Assembly (NCBI RefSeq): GCF_000600295.1
Contig: NZ_JEMG01000001.1
Coordinates: forward strand, 325,459-389,458
Source: Hylemonella gracilis str. Niagara R
GTDB lineage: Bacteria > Pseudomonadota > Gammaproteobacteria > Burkholderiales > Burkholderiaceae_C
Reading direction: 5' to 3'
Length of the DNA stretch: 64,000 nucleotides
Shown piece by piece: positions 29,740 through 40,138 of the stretch. A model generated the notes under the pieces. The model was not told the origin of the DNA, did no database searches, and saw nothing but the letters and a program-made list of their open reading frames with translations. The position numbers and the translations under genes were made by a program. Position 1 is the stretch's first letter; each line of letters opens with the position of its first letter.

Positions 29740-29822
29740 TTTTTCTCTCATCCAGCGCATTTCCACCGCAGTTTTTTGGCACCCGGTCCCGCTTGCTCAG
29801 GGTATGCTCGCGTGATGTTGCG

Positions 29823-29841
29823 AATTGTTGCAAGAACAATT
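29823..29841. repeat. Perfect inverted repeat upstream of the phosphodiesterase gene
   Basis: AATTGTT-GCAAG-AACAATT has perfect 7-bp arms and lies 98 bp upstream of the phosphodiesterase ATG, in an otherwise featureless 200-bp gap. It is a candidate operator for an unknown regulator. Confidence 0.35.
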
Positions 29842-29939
29842 GGCTTGCGGCATGATCATGGGCCAGCTGCGCTGGGGGTTTCTCCATAAGTTTCCGTTTT
29901 CGGCGATACAAAAGCAGGCTGATACTCGATGGAGCAAAC

Positions 29940-30785
29940 ATGAAGGTGCGGGTCCTGGGGTGTTCTGGCGCCATTGCGCGGGGTAGTCGCACCACTTCCT
30001 TTCTGATCGACACAGACATCCTGATCGATGCCGGCACCGGTGTTGGTGATCTGACCGTGGGGGAGATGCTGCGCATCGACCATGTCTTCATCACTCATGC
30101 CCACCTGGATCACATTGCCGCCCTGCCCTTGATGCTGGACGCCATGGGCGCGCGACGCCGGCAACCGGTCATGGTCCACGCCCTGCCCCAGACCATCGAA
30201 GCCATGCGGGCGCATATCTTCAACAACCTCATCTGGCCCGACTTCAGCCGCATTCCCAGCGAGGAGGCGCCCTTCATGCGTTTCGTTCCCATCGAAACCG
30301 GGGACGTGGTGGAGATCGGCGGCCGGCGCATCGAGGCGTTGCCAGCCCAACACACGGTGCCTGCGGTTGGGTACGCCGCGAGTGCCGATCCGACAGCGCG
30401 CAAGGACGGCAAGGCCGCCACCTGGGTCTTCAGCGGTGATACCGGCCCCAACCCATCGTTCTGGCAGCGCGTCAATCAGCTGGATGAGGTCCGCATGCTG
30501 GTGATCGAGACGGCCTTCAGCCGCAGGGAAAGCAAGCTCGCGGAGATCAGCCAGCATCTCGCGCCTGACACTTTGGCGCAGGAGCTGGCGCAGATCGCCC
30601 CTGGAAGGGACTATCCCATCTACATCACGCACACCAAACCGACGGAAACGGTGCAGATTTTGGTGGAACTGGGTGGGCTCCAAAAGGATAGCCAGCAGAA
30701 AGCCCATCCTCCCAACACGACGGCCGGTGTCAGCCGTCTGTATGAACTGCATGCCCTGCAGGCGGGGCAGGAGTTTGATCTTTAG
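29940..30785 (+). CDS. Metallo-beta-lactamase-fold 3',5'-cyclic-nucleotide phosphodiesterase
   Basis: The 281-aa product has the di-metal motif THAHLDH (His53, His55, Asp57, His58) and reads like class II cyclic nucleotide phosphodiesterases: MKVRVLGCSG, TSFLIDTDILIDAGTGVGDL, DHVFITHAHLDHIAALP, WVFSGDTGPNPSFW and IYITHTKP. It probably hydrolyses cAMP or a related nucleotide in the cytoplasm. I infer the role from the fold and wording; other hydrolases of this fold (tRNase Z-like) differ at these positions. The start ATG has GGAG at good distance (GATGGAGCAAAC). Confidence 0.82.
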   Translation: MKVRVLGCSGAIARGSRTTSFLIDTDILIDAGTGVGDLTVGEMLRIDHVFITHAHLDHIAALPLMLDAMGARRRQPVMVHALPQTIEAMRAHIFNNLIWPDFSRIPSEEAPFMRFVPIETGDVVEIGGRRIEALPAQHTVPAVGYAASADPTARKDGKAATWVFSGDTGPNPSFWQRVNQLDEVRMLVIETAFSRRESKLAEISQHLAPDTLAQELAQIAPGRDYPIYITHTKPTETVQILVELGGLQKDSQQKAHPPNTTAGVSRLYELHALQAGQEFDL

Positions 30786-31073
30786 GCTTGGTTCGCCGCA
30801 GGCCGGGTTGTGCACACATTGGGGCAAGGACACGCCAAAGCCTGCACCTGTCGCAAGATAAGCGTGCCCAACACACTCGCTTGAGGCTGGCGCCGCATTC
30901 CACACGATTCAACTTTGGGTTTGACGCGCATCAAGCATCCGCGCCGTTGGGCCAGCATGTGTCCGCTGGGCGGGAAGTCTTGGGGTATTCTTCGGCGCGT
31001 TCATGGCCGTGCGATCTGCTGCGCCATGCTTGTCGGCATAACGACCCTCACCATTGCTCAAGAAGGAGTATTC

Positions 31074-31553
31074 ATGAAACACATTGCCCAGAAGGGGTTC
31101 ACCCTGATCGAACTGATGATCGTCGTGGCGATCATTGGCATCCTGGCCGCCATCGCCCTGCCCTGGTACCAAGACTACGCGGTGCGCGCCAAGATGTCGG
31201 AGGCCGTGCTGGCGGCCTCGCAATGCCGCACGGCGGTGAGCGAGGTCTATCAGGCCAAGGGCGGCACGGGCCTGCCTGCGGGCGGGGGCTGGGGCTGCGA
31301 ATCGGCAACGCCGACGACCCAGTATGTCCGCGGGGTCCAGACGGATGAAAAAGGCGCCGTCCAGGTCACGGTGCACAACATTTCCGCCGATGTCGAGGAC
31401 AAGACCGTGCTGCTGGTGCCGGACGTGAACGAGGGCAAGATCGTGGGATGGAAATGCGGTCCCGGCACGGTCGACGCGAAATACCTGCCTGGTGCGTGCC
31501 GGGAAACGGGTTTGACGGTGGGCACCGTTGCGCCCCAGCTGACGGACAACTGA
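31074..31553 (+). CDS. pilA: Type IV pilin (PilA-like)
   Basis: The 159-aa product is a class III-signal pilin. The leader MKHIAQKG ends at Gly8, where prepilin peptidase would cut before FTLIELMIVVAIIGILAAIALP, with the invariant Glu five residues on. Four Cys in the globular part (SQCRT, GWGCES, WKCGP, GACR) can form two disulfides. An ideal ribosome site (AAGGAG) lies seven bases before the ATG. It is a single gene, 288 bp after the phosphodiesterase and convergent with moaC; no other pilus gene is in the window, so the assembly machine is encoded elsewhere. A minor pilin or other pseudopilin role is possible. Confidence 0.9.
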   Translation: MKHIAQKGFTLIELMIVVAIIGILAAIALPWYQDYAVRAKMSEAVLAASQCRTAVSEVYQAKGGTGLPAGGGWGCESATPTTQYVRGVQTDEKGAVQVTVHNISADVEDKTVLLVPDVNEGKIVGWKCGPGTVDAKYLPGACRETGLTVGTVAPQLTDN

Positions 31554-31633
31554 AGGGTAGGACCTGGTGGCTCGTCCGGTGGATGCAAGCACTCAGCGCC
31601 GCAGCCACTGAGTCTGGCGCGTCGCCGCGCGAA

Positions 31634-32116
31634 TCACGCCGCGACGTAGCTGCCGGACTTTCCGCCGTGCTTTTCCAGCAGGCGCACATCGTGGATCTGC
31701 ATTCCACGGTCCACGGCCTTGCACATGTCATAGATGGTGAGCAGGGCGATCTGGGTCGCGGTCAGCGCTTCCATTTCGACCCCCGTGGGGCCCAGGGTTT
31801 CGGCCGTCACCGTGCAGCGCACGGATGAGAGCGGGTTCGCCGGCAAGACCTCAAAAGCCACCGCCACCCGCGTCAATGCCAAGGGATGGCACAGGGGGAT
31901 CAGCTCGCTGGTTTTCTTGGCGGCCATGATGCCGGCGATCCGCGCCACGCCTAGCACGTCGCCCTTTTTTGCGTTGCCCGATTCGATCAAGGCCAGTGTG
32001 TCGGCTTGCATGTCGATGCGGCCGGTGGCCACGGCCACGCGCCGGGTGGTGGGCTTGTCGCCCACGTCAACCATGTGCGCCTGTCCGCTGGCGTCGAAAT
32101 GCGTCAAACCATTCAT
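31634..32116 (-). CDS. moaC: Cyclic pyranopterin monophosphate synthase
   Basis: MoaC acts after MoaA in molybdenum cofactor synthesis, forming cyclic pyranopterin monophosphate. The 160-aa product has [27 protein letters not shown] at the start, the [30 protein letters not shown] core with the active-site Lys and His, GVEMEALTA and [11 protein letters not shown]. It is a lone gene divergent from the M48 protease gene, with 48 bp between their starts. Confidence 0.97.
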   Translation of the reverse strand: MNGLTHFDASGQAHMVDVGDKPTTRRVAVATGRIDMQADTLALIESGNAKKGDVLGVARIAGIMAAKKTSELIPLCHPLALTRVAVAFEVLPANPLSSVRCTVTAETLGPTGVEMEALTATQIALLTIYDMCKAVDRGMQIHDVRLLEKHGGKSGSYVAA

Positions 32117-32164
32117 GGAAGGGGCTTTATCAAAACATTACGTGGATCGCGCATCATACGGGCC

Positions 32165-33727
32165 ATGAGATTGGACGGTTTGAAGCGCAAGCTGATGTGC
32201 CTGGGGCTGGCCTGCAGCGTCGGCGCGATGGCGCAAGGCAACCCGAATGCCTTGCCTGCGCTGGGCGACGGGCTGGAAATGAGCACCGGCGCGGAGCGCC
32301 AGCTCGGCGATCGCATCGTGCGCGAGCTGTACCGCAGCACCGCCTATATGGATGATGCGATCCTGGGCGATTATGTCGAGGGCATCTGGCTGCGCCTGAT
32401 GGCCGCCGCGCGCCTGCGCGGGGAGCTCAGGCCCGAGATGGACGAGCAGTATGCCTGGGCGGTCCTGCTGGGACGAGATCGCAGCGTCAATGCCTTTGCC
32501 CTGCCCGGCGGCTACATGGGCGTGCATCTGGGGCTGATCGCATCGGTCGATGACGCGGACGAGCTGGCCTCGGTGCTCGCGCACGAACTCAGCCACATCA
32601 CGCAGCGTCACATCGCGCGCATGGTCAGTCGCCAGGGGCAGCAAGCGCCCTGGATGATCGCCGCGATGATCTTGGGCATCCTGGCCGCGTCCTCCAGTCC
32701 GGATGCGGCCGGCGCCTTGATCGTCGGTGGCCAGGCCGCCGCCGTGCAAGGACAGCTGAACTTCTCGCGAGACATGGAACGTGAAGCGGACCGCGTGGGC
32801 TATGGCGTGATGACCCAGGCAGGTTTCAACGGTCAGGGCTTCGCCAGCATGTTTGAAAAGCTGCTGCAGGCCAATCGTCACAACGACACGGGCGCCTTTC
32901 CTTATTTGCGTAGCCACCCCCTCACCACCGAGCGGATCGCCGACATGCAGGCCCGCCAGCAACTGCAAGCCACGACGGCTCCGGTCGGGGATGGTGACAG
33001 CGCGATGGCGCATGCGATGCTTGCGGCGCGCGCGCGCGTGCTGGCCGATGCGTCCGTGGACAGTCTGCGTGCCGCTCTGGCGCAGGCACAAGAGATCGGG
33101 AGTCTGGCCGCATCGCAGCTGTCCGCGCGGCAAGCCGGCCTGATGTACGCTGGCGCCTGGGCGGCGGGTGAACTGCGCGACCCTGCGGCAGCGCAAAAAC
33201 TATGGGAACGTCTGCAAGCCTTGGTGACTGCGCACCCCCAGGCGGCCTACCAGCTTCGTCTGCTGGGCGCTGAGTTGGCCTTGTCCGCAGGCGACGGGTC
33301 GCGTGCCTTGGCCCTGCTGGAGCCGCCAGCGTCCCGGTCCGCCGCTCCAATCGGCGATCTGGCAAAAATGCCGCGCGCACAGCAGTTGCTGCGCGCGCGC
33401 GCTTTGACGCTCTCAGGCAAGGAAGGTGCGGCGCGTGCCGCCCAGGCACTGCAAATCTGGCTGGCCGAGCGCCCGCGCGATGCGCAGGCCTGGCAACTGC
33501 TGTCGGATGCTTGCGCGGCGCAAGGTCAGACCTTGCGCGCCGTGCGCGCCGAAGCGGAAGCCTATGCCGCGCGCCTGGACTATGCCGCCGCCCGCGACCG
33601 CTACGCCGCGGCGCAGGACCTTATCCGCAGGGGTGCGGCCGGTAACGATCACATCGAGGCTTCCATCGTCGATGCGCGCAGCAAGCAGGTGGATGCGCTG
33701 CTGCGCGAACAGATGCGGGAACGGTGA
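32165..33727 (+). CDS. BepA-like periplasmic M48 metalloprotease with TPR tail
   Basis: The 520-aa product has a signal peptide (about residues 1-23, ending AMA-Q), an M48 peptidase domain with the zinc motif HELSH at 140-144 and the third ligand in MEREADRVG, and a long C-terminal helical region rich in Ala with TPR-like repeats (from about 330). This matches BepA/YfgC, which degrades or helps fold outer-membrane proteins such as LptD. The ATG at 32165 precedes the signal peptide; earlier codons in frame lie inside the moaC region and are not used. Confidence 0.9.
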   Translation: MRLDGLKRKLMCLGLACSVGAMAQGNPNALPALGDGLEMSTGAERQLGDRIVRELYRSTAYMDDAILGDYVEGIWLRLMAAARLRGELRPEMDEQYAWAVLLGRDRSVNAFALPGGYMGVHLGLIASVDDADELASVLAHELSHITQRHIARMVSRQGQQAPWMIAAMILGILAASSSPDAAGALIVGGQAAAVQGQLNFSRDMEREADRVGYGVMTQAGFNGQGFASMFEKLLQANRHNDTGAFPYLRSHPLTTERIADMQARQQLQATTAPVGDGDSAMAHAMLAARARVLADASVDSLRAALAQAQEIGSLAASQLSARQAGLMYAGAWAAGELRDPAAAQKLWERLQALVTAHPQAAYQLRLLGAELALSAGDGSRALALLEPPASRSAAPIGDLAKMPRAQQLLRARALTLSGKEGAARAAQALQIWLAERPRDAQAWQLLSDACAAQGQTLRAVRAEAEAYAARLDYAAARDRYAAAQDLIRRGAAGNDHIEASIVDARSKQVDALLREQMRER

Positions 33728-33796
33728 GCTAAAGAGGACCCGAGGTAGCGGTTTGCGCCCATCTGACGCTGGGCGGACTTCTCTCCCGCCCTGGCC

Positions 33797-34255
33797 TCAT
33801 TCGCTCGCCAGAAGCAGAAAAGCGGCCATGCCACCCAGAGCGCCCGGGGTTGCCCTGCGGACATCCGTCCCGGGTGACGGGCCGGTGATGGCTTGCGGAG
33901 CCTGGTCGAACTTGGGGCGGCGCACGTCCAAGACGCGCGCCGCTCCGTGCTTTGCTTGAAGCTCTTGCGTCATTTCTGGCAAGGGCCCGGTCGACAGCAG
34001 GGTGATGAGCTTGCCGCCGCGGACCTGCAGCCTGGGCGTGATCAGCTTGAACAGCTTGTCCGCCCATTTATTGCGCCAATTTTCCCGCGCCGTGTGGTTG
34101 ACCCATTTGTTAATGTGCCGCGACATGCGCGGGGGACAGGCCACCACGATCCATTGAACCGGCTGGCGGCTGGCGCCCGATGCATCGTTGAGCACTGGGG
34201 CCAACTGCTGCAGCGCGTATTCAGCATCGTCCACGTACGCAATGATGGTGTCCAT
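33797..34255 (-). CDS. Unknown 152-aa protein downstream of terC
   Basis: I do not recognise this protein. It starts MDTIIAYVDDAEYALQQL, has a hydrophobic strand IVVACPP, then a basic, Trp-rich helix region (INKWVNHTARENWRNKWADKLFKLI) and a short Pro-rich C-terminal half. There is no signal peptide or membrane segment, so it is probably cytoplasmic; the strand-helix alternation suggests a Rossmann-like or USP-like fold, but that is a guess. The ATG at 34255 has CAGGAG six bases upstream; the open frame before it runs through a terminator and is not used. With only 37 bp between that terminator and the ATG, its transcription may depend on read-through from terC. Confidence 0.7.
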   Translation of the reverse strand: MDTIIAYVDDAEYALQQLAPVLNDASGASRQPVQWIVVACPPRMSRHINKWVNHTARENWRNKWADKLFKLITPRLQVRGGKLITLLSTGPLPEMTQELQAKHGAARVLDVRRPKFDQAPQAITGPSPGTDVRRATPGALGGMAAFLLLASE

Positions 34256-34287
34256 GATGTGCTCCTGGTGTTGACGAAAGGCTGAAT

Positions 34288-34331
34288 GAAAACTCACTGG
34301 GGCATGCCTCGCGGGGCATGCCCTCAGTGAG
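34288..34331 (-). terminator. Strong intrinsic terminator of terC
   Basis: On the minus strand CTCACTG plus GGGCATGCC pair with GGCATGCCC plus CAGTGAG (16 bp with one bulged A, 6-nt loop), followed by TTTTC. It starts 1 bp past the terC stop and sits immediately before the unknown gene that ends at 33797. Confidence 0.88.
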
Positions 34332-34332
34332 G

Positions 34333-35085
34333 TCAAGCGGTATGGCTGCTTGGCTTGCCGGCGCCGGCTTCAGCTGCGGCGTCGCGACGTGCGGAAACGT
34401 ACTTGCCGATCACCAGCACCAGCAGCGCGCCTGCGACGCTCGCACCATACTTCAGTACATCGGACTGCGGCAGCTTGAGCATCCATTGCCACTTGTCGGG
34501 GTTGGCCAGGACCGGGTCGGTCACGAGCATGCCACCCGCGATCCAGCCCAGCAGCATGCCGCCTGCCGTGATGATGGCGGGGAAGCGCTCCATCAGCTTG
34601 ATCACGAGTTGGCTGCCCCACACGATGATCGGGATGGAGATCAGCAGGCCCAGGATCACCAGCAGCAGCGAGTGCTCACCCGCGTTCTGCGCGGCGCCCG
34701 CGATGGCGATCACGTTGTCCACGCTCATCACCAGATCGGCGACGACGATGGTCTTGATGGCTGCGAACAATTTGTCGCTGGCCGCCACGTCACCATGGCC
34801 TTCCTCGTCCGGCGCCAGCAGTTTCACGCCGATCCAGACCAACAACAGAGCGCCGACCACCTTGAGGAACGGCAAATTCAGCAAGGTCATCGCGAAGGCG
34901 ATCAGGATGACGCGCAAGATGATGGCGCCGGCGGTGCCCCAGATGATGCCCTTGGTCCGTTGAGCGGGCGGAAGTCGACGGCAGGCCAGCGCAATCACGA
35001 CGGCGTTGTCGCCGCCGAGCAGGATGTCGATGATGATGATCTGGCCGAGCGCGACCCAGAACGCCGGTGATGACAGAAAATCCAT
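34333..35085 (-). CDS. TerC-family integral membrane protein (probable Mn exporter)
   Basis: The 250-aa product has about seven membrane helices and the TerC family landmarks: IIIIDILLGGDNAVVIALA with acidic residues in the first helix, and the repeat VVADLVMSVDNVIAIAGA later. Members such as Alx and YkoY export manganese. The preceding manganese-type riboswitch supports that role here. The ATG at 35085 has GGAG six bases upstream; the frame is open through the riboswitch but that is not coding. A strong terminator follows at 34288-34331. Confidence 0.92.
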   Translation of the reverse strand: MDFLSSPAFWVALGQIIIIDILLGGDNAVVIALACRRLPPAQRTKGIIWGTAGAIILRVILIAFAMTLLNLPFLKVVGALLLVWIGVKLLAPDEEGHGDVAASDKLFAAIKTIVVADLVMSVDNVIAIAGAAQNAGEHSLLLVILGLLISIPIIVWGSQLVIKLMERFPAIITAGGMLLGWIAGGMLVTDPVLANPDKWQWMLKLPQSDVLKYGASVAGALLVLVIGKYVSARRDAAAEAGAGKPSSHTA

Positions 35086-35217
35086 GGAGAACTCCGAGTT
35101 GTATTTCGATCTACAACCTGGCCAGATCTGTCGACGGAGGGAGGGCTCTCGCATTCCGATGGATGGGAATGCGCAGAAAACGCGCGCACTTCGACGAAAC
35201 CTGACACAGGTTCCAAT

Positions 35218-35366
35218 CGAAGGTCTTGCTCGGCATGGAGTGGTGAAGAATGTGCCCAACAAGCCGGAAGTCATGCTTCGTATTGACGACTTGTTGATAT
35301 CAACCACGACGACGCCATTTTGGGGCGCCTCCCTGTGCCGAGGCTGATGGGAGCTACTCCCCTTCG
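35218..35366 (-). promoter_or_regulatory. yybP-ykoY (manganese) riboswitch upstream of terC
   Basis: On the minus strand the RNA begins CGAAGGGGAGTAGC and ends CCGAGCAAGACCTTCG, the two conserved arms of the yybP-ykoY aptamer. CGAAGG (35366-35361) pairs with CCTTCG (35223-35218) as the closing helix, and an internal GGCGTCGTC matches another conserved element. This class binds Mn(II) and controls TerC-type and MntP-type exporters. It lies 132 nt upstream of the terC ATG, leaving room for an expression platform. Confidence 0.9.
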
Positions 35367-35374
35367 TGGGGCGC

Positions 35375-35404
35375 ATTAGACCATGGATTAACGCGGCCTC
35401 ACAA
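35375..35404 (-). promoter_or_regulatory. Sigma70-like promoter of the riboswitch-terC transcript
   Basis: On the minus strand TTGTGA (35404-35399) and TCTAAT (35380-35375) are separated by 18 bp, a fair sigma70 match. Transcription would start at about 35368, right at the 5' end of the aptamer, which supports both calls. Confidence 0.55.
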
Positions 35405-35484
35405 GCGGGCCGTTATGATCGAAAACCGCGCCCTTTTAGGCACCCGTTTCGCTTCATTTTCCTCATTCAGGCTTCTTTCATTCC

Positions 35485-35940
35485 ATGGCTGGCATCCACG
35501 TCACCGACATCGAAGCGGCCATCAATTACTGGCGCGAACGCGACCCCTCGCCTGACGGGGTGACGCTGCCCCCGCCGCTGCGCGCGCTGGCCGAGGTGTA
35601 CGCGCTCATGGTGTTTTTTCGCGAACAGGAGGCCGATGAATTCAGCATGCCCGGGCCTGCCATGCAAGCCTGGCTGGCCTGGTATGAAAGCACGCCGGAC
35701 ACGCCGTGCATCGCCATCTGTTCCACCAGCCAGGGCGATTCCGTCTGCAAGGGATGCGGCCGCAGCTTCGACGAAGTGCAGCACTGGACGCAGATGCGGC
35801 CCGCGGAGAAGCGCGAAACCTGGCGACGCATCACGCAATTGGGCGAAGCCTGGCGCTTCAACCGTTACGCGGAACGCGCGCGTGGCGAGCAAGTCCAGGC
35901 CCGTCTGTTCGACGATGCTGACACAGCCTCACAAGCCTGA
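35485..35940 (+). CDS. DUF3717/DUF1289 two-domain protein
   Basis: The 151-aa product has an N-terminal DUF3717 part (about 4-48; VTDIEAAINYWRERDPSPDG, LAEVYALMVFF) and a C-terminal DUF1289 part (about 70-115) with a Cys motif PCIAICSTSQGDSVCKGCGRSFDE, probably binding zinc or an iron-sulphur cluster. Both families are of unknown function and the fused form is common in Burkholderiales. It converges on yaeQ, with 35 bp between them. Confidence 0.85.
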   Translation: MAGIHVTDIEAAINYWRERDPSPDGVTLPPPLRALAEVYALMVFFREQEADEFSMPGPAMQAWLAWYESTPDTPCIAICSTSQGDSVCKGCGRSFDEVQHWTQMRPAEKRETWRRITQLGEAWRFNRYAERARGEQVQARLFDDADTASQA

Positions 35941-35975
35941 TGACAGGCGCGCCGGGCAAGCCCGCGCATCCAGGC

Positions 35976-36536
35976 CTATTTCCAGCGCACAGGCTCCACG
36001 TCCACCTGCCGAGAGGCATTGCCCAGCATCAGCAGACCTTCCTGCAGCGTGGCCTGCAGCTGCATGCTGCGTTCGGCCAAGGTCGCCAAGGCCTGCGCGG
36101 TTTCGGTCGGGATGCGCCAGACCTGCAGCTTGTCCAGGCGCGTGAGCTTGTTCTCGATGCCGCGCCACCAGACCTCGGCCGCATGGCTGTAGGCGTAGAG
36201 TAATACGGCGTCGGCCCGACTGCAGGCTTTGGCGATCGGTTTGTCCTCGGGCTGGCCAACTTCCATCCAAAGGCGGGTCCGCCCGGTGTAGTCACGCAGC
36301 CAGACGTCTGGCTCGTCGGGGTCTGACAAACCCGCGCCAAACGCAAGAGTGCCATCGCCCTGGCAATCGGTCTGCAGACGGTGGGCCTGCAAGGCCAGCG
36401 CGACCAAGCGCGCCATCATGCGTTCATCGGTCTCGCTGGGGTGCCGCGCCAGCGTCAATGCATGGTCCGCGTAGTACCCATGATCGATGTCGGCGATCTG
36501 CAGATTGACCTTGTAGATGGTGGATTTCAGCGCCAT
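35976..36536 (-). CDS. yaeQ: YaeQ-family protein
   Basis: The 186-aa product matches YaeQ throughout: MALKSTIYKVNLQIADIDHGYYADHALTLARHPSETDERMMARL at the start, DEPDVWLRDYTGRTRLWMEVGQPEDKPIAKAC in the middle with PD-(D/E)XK nuclease-like residues (Asp, Glu, Lys), and a helical C-terminal half. The family fold resembles restriction-enzyme nucleases and it is linked to transcription elongation in E. coli, but the true activity is unknown. It is 137 bp downstream of purB on the same strand. Confidence 0.93.
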   Translation of the reverse strand: MALKSTIYKVNLQIADIDHGYYADHALTLARHPSETDERMMARLVALALQAHRLQTDCQGDGTLAFGAGLSDPDEPDVWLRDYTGRTRLWMEVGQPEDKPIAKACSRADAVLLYAYSHAAEVWWRGIENKLTRLDKLQVWRIPTETAQALATLAERSMQLQATLQEGLLMLGNASRQVDVEPVRWK

Positions 36537-36673
36537 GGGTCGAGGTGTGTGAACGTTGTGCGGGGCGCTCGCGCAAGGCGCGATGCCTGCGGGGATGCTC
36601 AGCGCATCACCCCGTCGCCGAGGGATGGTCGGGGGATGGCACGTCGCCCCGCAGGGGGCTCCGCGGGAAAGGG

Positions 36674-38798
<2,125 letters not shown>

Positions 38799-38829
38799 AA
38801 TCCGCTTTCAAGCGCGATGGTCTCCAAAG

Positions 38830-38870
38830 AAAATGCCGCCGACCTCCAACGGTCGGCGGCATTTTCTTTT
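38830..38870. terminator. Bidirectional intrinsic terminator
   Basis: AAAATGCCGCCGACC (38830-38844) pairs perfectly over 15 bp with GGTCGGCGGCATTTT (38851-38865), loop TCCAAC, with TTTTCTTTT on the plus side and AAAA before the stem for the minus side. It separates the convergent glutathione transferase and HD-GYP-like genes and can stop both. Confidence 0.93.
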
Positions 38871-38911
38871 GCTACCGGTTTTCGCGGCTTGCAGCGCGGC
38901 TAGACCCGGGT

Positions 38912-40138
38912 TCAGACCGTCATGGACAGGATGCGTTGCAGGTTGATTTTTACTTTCACCTCGCGCGACTCGATGCCAGCGGCGATGCGGTAGTCGCTCA
39001 TCGCGGTGTCACGCAGCACCGGGTCCACGATCGCAACACCATCGCGGTTGGTCAGCACGGCGACCTTGGGCGTGGTGGTGTTGGCGCCGCGCTTGACCAC
39101 GATGGCGATTTCATCGGTCACCAGCTTGACGAAAGAACCAGGTGAGTGGATGCCGACAGCCTTGATCAGCGCTGCGCCGGCCTGGTCGACCTGCTGGTTC
39201 TCGTCGAAGTAGGTGGCCTTCATGGCCATCGCCGCCGAAGACGGCGTGCGCGTGGCGCGTGGCGAGCGACGCGCGCCGAAGGAGTCGGCGCGCTGGATCA
39301 ACCGGGCCATGCGGTCACCCATGCTGTTGCGGTCGGTCAGGTTGCCCGAAGCAGCCGCGTGGTGGTTGCGCACCGCCTCCAGCCAAGTCTTGTCGCGCAC
39401 GCCGGCCTTCATCAGCAATTCCACGGAGCGCAGGGGATGGTTGTTGACCAGCAGGCGTTGCTCGGGTGTGAGCGGGCCCTGCTGCTGGGTCAGTTTGTCC
39501 TGCAGGTCCGTCATGCCCACGTTCATGGAGAGCGCCGCCAAGCTCACCGTCATCTCATCGGCTTCTGGCCACCCCAGCACATCACGCGCGGCCAAACCGC
39601 ACATCACGCTCACCAGCATGGCGTGGGTGGCGCTGTACATGCGTACTTCGTTGGTCGACAGATGGAATAGCGCGAGCAAGGCTGCGTCCGGGTTGCGGAT
39701 GGCATGTTGGCGCAAGCGCTTGTGCAGGTGGTTCAGACGACCCAAAAAAGTCGGGCCATCGCCATCGCGCAGGATGGTGTTGGCTTCGGACTGATAGTCC
39801 AGCCAGTCGGGTGGCCCGATGGGCACATCATCCTCGTCGCGGACCAGGGCGGCGCTGGCGTCGGTGACATGGGCATCGGCGATGCGACCGATGGAACGGT
39901 CGCGCTGCACCATGTCGTTGAGCATGGCGCGGTAAGCGCGGTTGTGCGCCTCGGCGTCCGCCTGGTCGATGCAAAGGGACAGTCCACGGCCCACCAGCCG
40001 GAGGATCGTGGCGCGGTCAGGAATCGAGTATCCCTTGTTGGCGATCACCGTGCCTTCGGAATCCATCAAGGGGAATGCCAGGGGATGCCCGATGCGTATG
40101 GAGTCGATGCTGATGGGGACGAGTTTGCCGGTTGCCAT
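38912..40138 (-). CDS. Degenerate HD-GYP-domain protein
   Basis: The 408-aa product aligns by eye with HD-GYP c-di-GMP phosphodiesterases but lacks key residues. An N-terminal domain (about 1-100; LVPISIDSIRIGHPLAFPLMD) of the type found before HD-GYP domains is followed by the core: TH at 171-172 is kept, the HD pair is replaced by Met205-Asn206 (in LSMNVGM instead of LHDIGK), GPLTPEQ and HP at 234-235 remain, HH at 259-260 remains, and the GYP motif is lost (ASGNLT). RADSFGARRSPRA matches the later VADxFDA stretch. Loss of the metal-binding HD suggests it does not hydrolyse c-di-GMP but may bind it or partner proteins. Confidence 0.8.
   Translation of the reverse strand: MATGKLVPISIDSIRIGHPLAFPLMDSEGTVIANKGYSIPDRATILRLVGRGLSLCIDQADAEAHNRAYRAMLNDMVQRDRSIGRIADAHVTDASAALVRDEDDVPIGPPDWLDYQSEANTILRDGDGPTFLGRLNHLHKRLRQHAIRNPDAALLALFHLSTNEVRMYSATHAMLVSVMCGLAARDVLGWPEADEMTVSLAALSMNVGMTDLQDKLTQQQGPLTPEQRLLVNNHPLRSVELLMKAGVRDKTWLEAVRNHHAAASGNLTDRNSMGDRMARLIQRADSFGARRSPRATRTPSSAAMAMKATYFDENQQVDQAGAALIKAVGIHSPGSFVKLVTDEIAIVVKRGANTTTPKVAVLTNRDGVAIVDPVLRDTAMSDYRIAAGIESREVKVKINLQRILSMTV

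Larger units (their letters stand above)
35086..35484. other. 399-bp region between terC and the DUF3717/DUF1289 gene
   Basis: From terC outwards it holds a leader of about 130 nt with several hairpins (for example GCATTCC/GGAATGC at 35150-35173 and AACCTG/CAGGTT at 35198-35212) that may be the riboswitch expression platform, the aptamer at 35218-35366, and a sigma70-like promoter at 35375-35404. The remaining 80 bp up to the plus-strand gene must hold its promoter; a TATGAT at 35414-35419 is the best -10 I see. Confidence 0.6.

Noticed and set aside
30940-31073. Sigma54 promoter for pilA
   Set aside because: TGGCCGTGCGATCTGCT near 31002-31018 has GG and GC elements but the spacing is off by one, so it does not meet the -24/-12 rule.
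33757-33780. CGCCCA/TGGGCG hairpin between the M48 protease and the unknown gene as a terminator
   Set aside because: The stem is only 6 bp and no U-tract follows, so it is not convincing.
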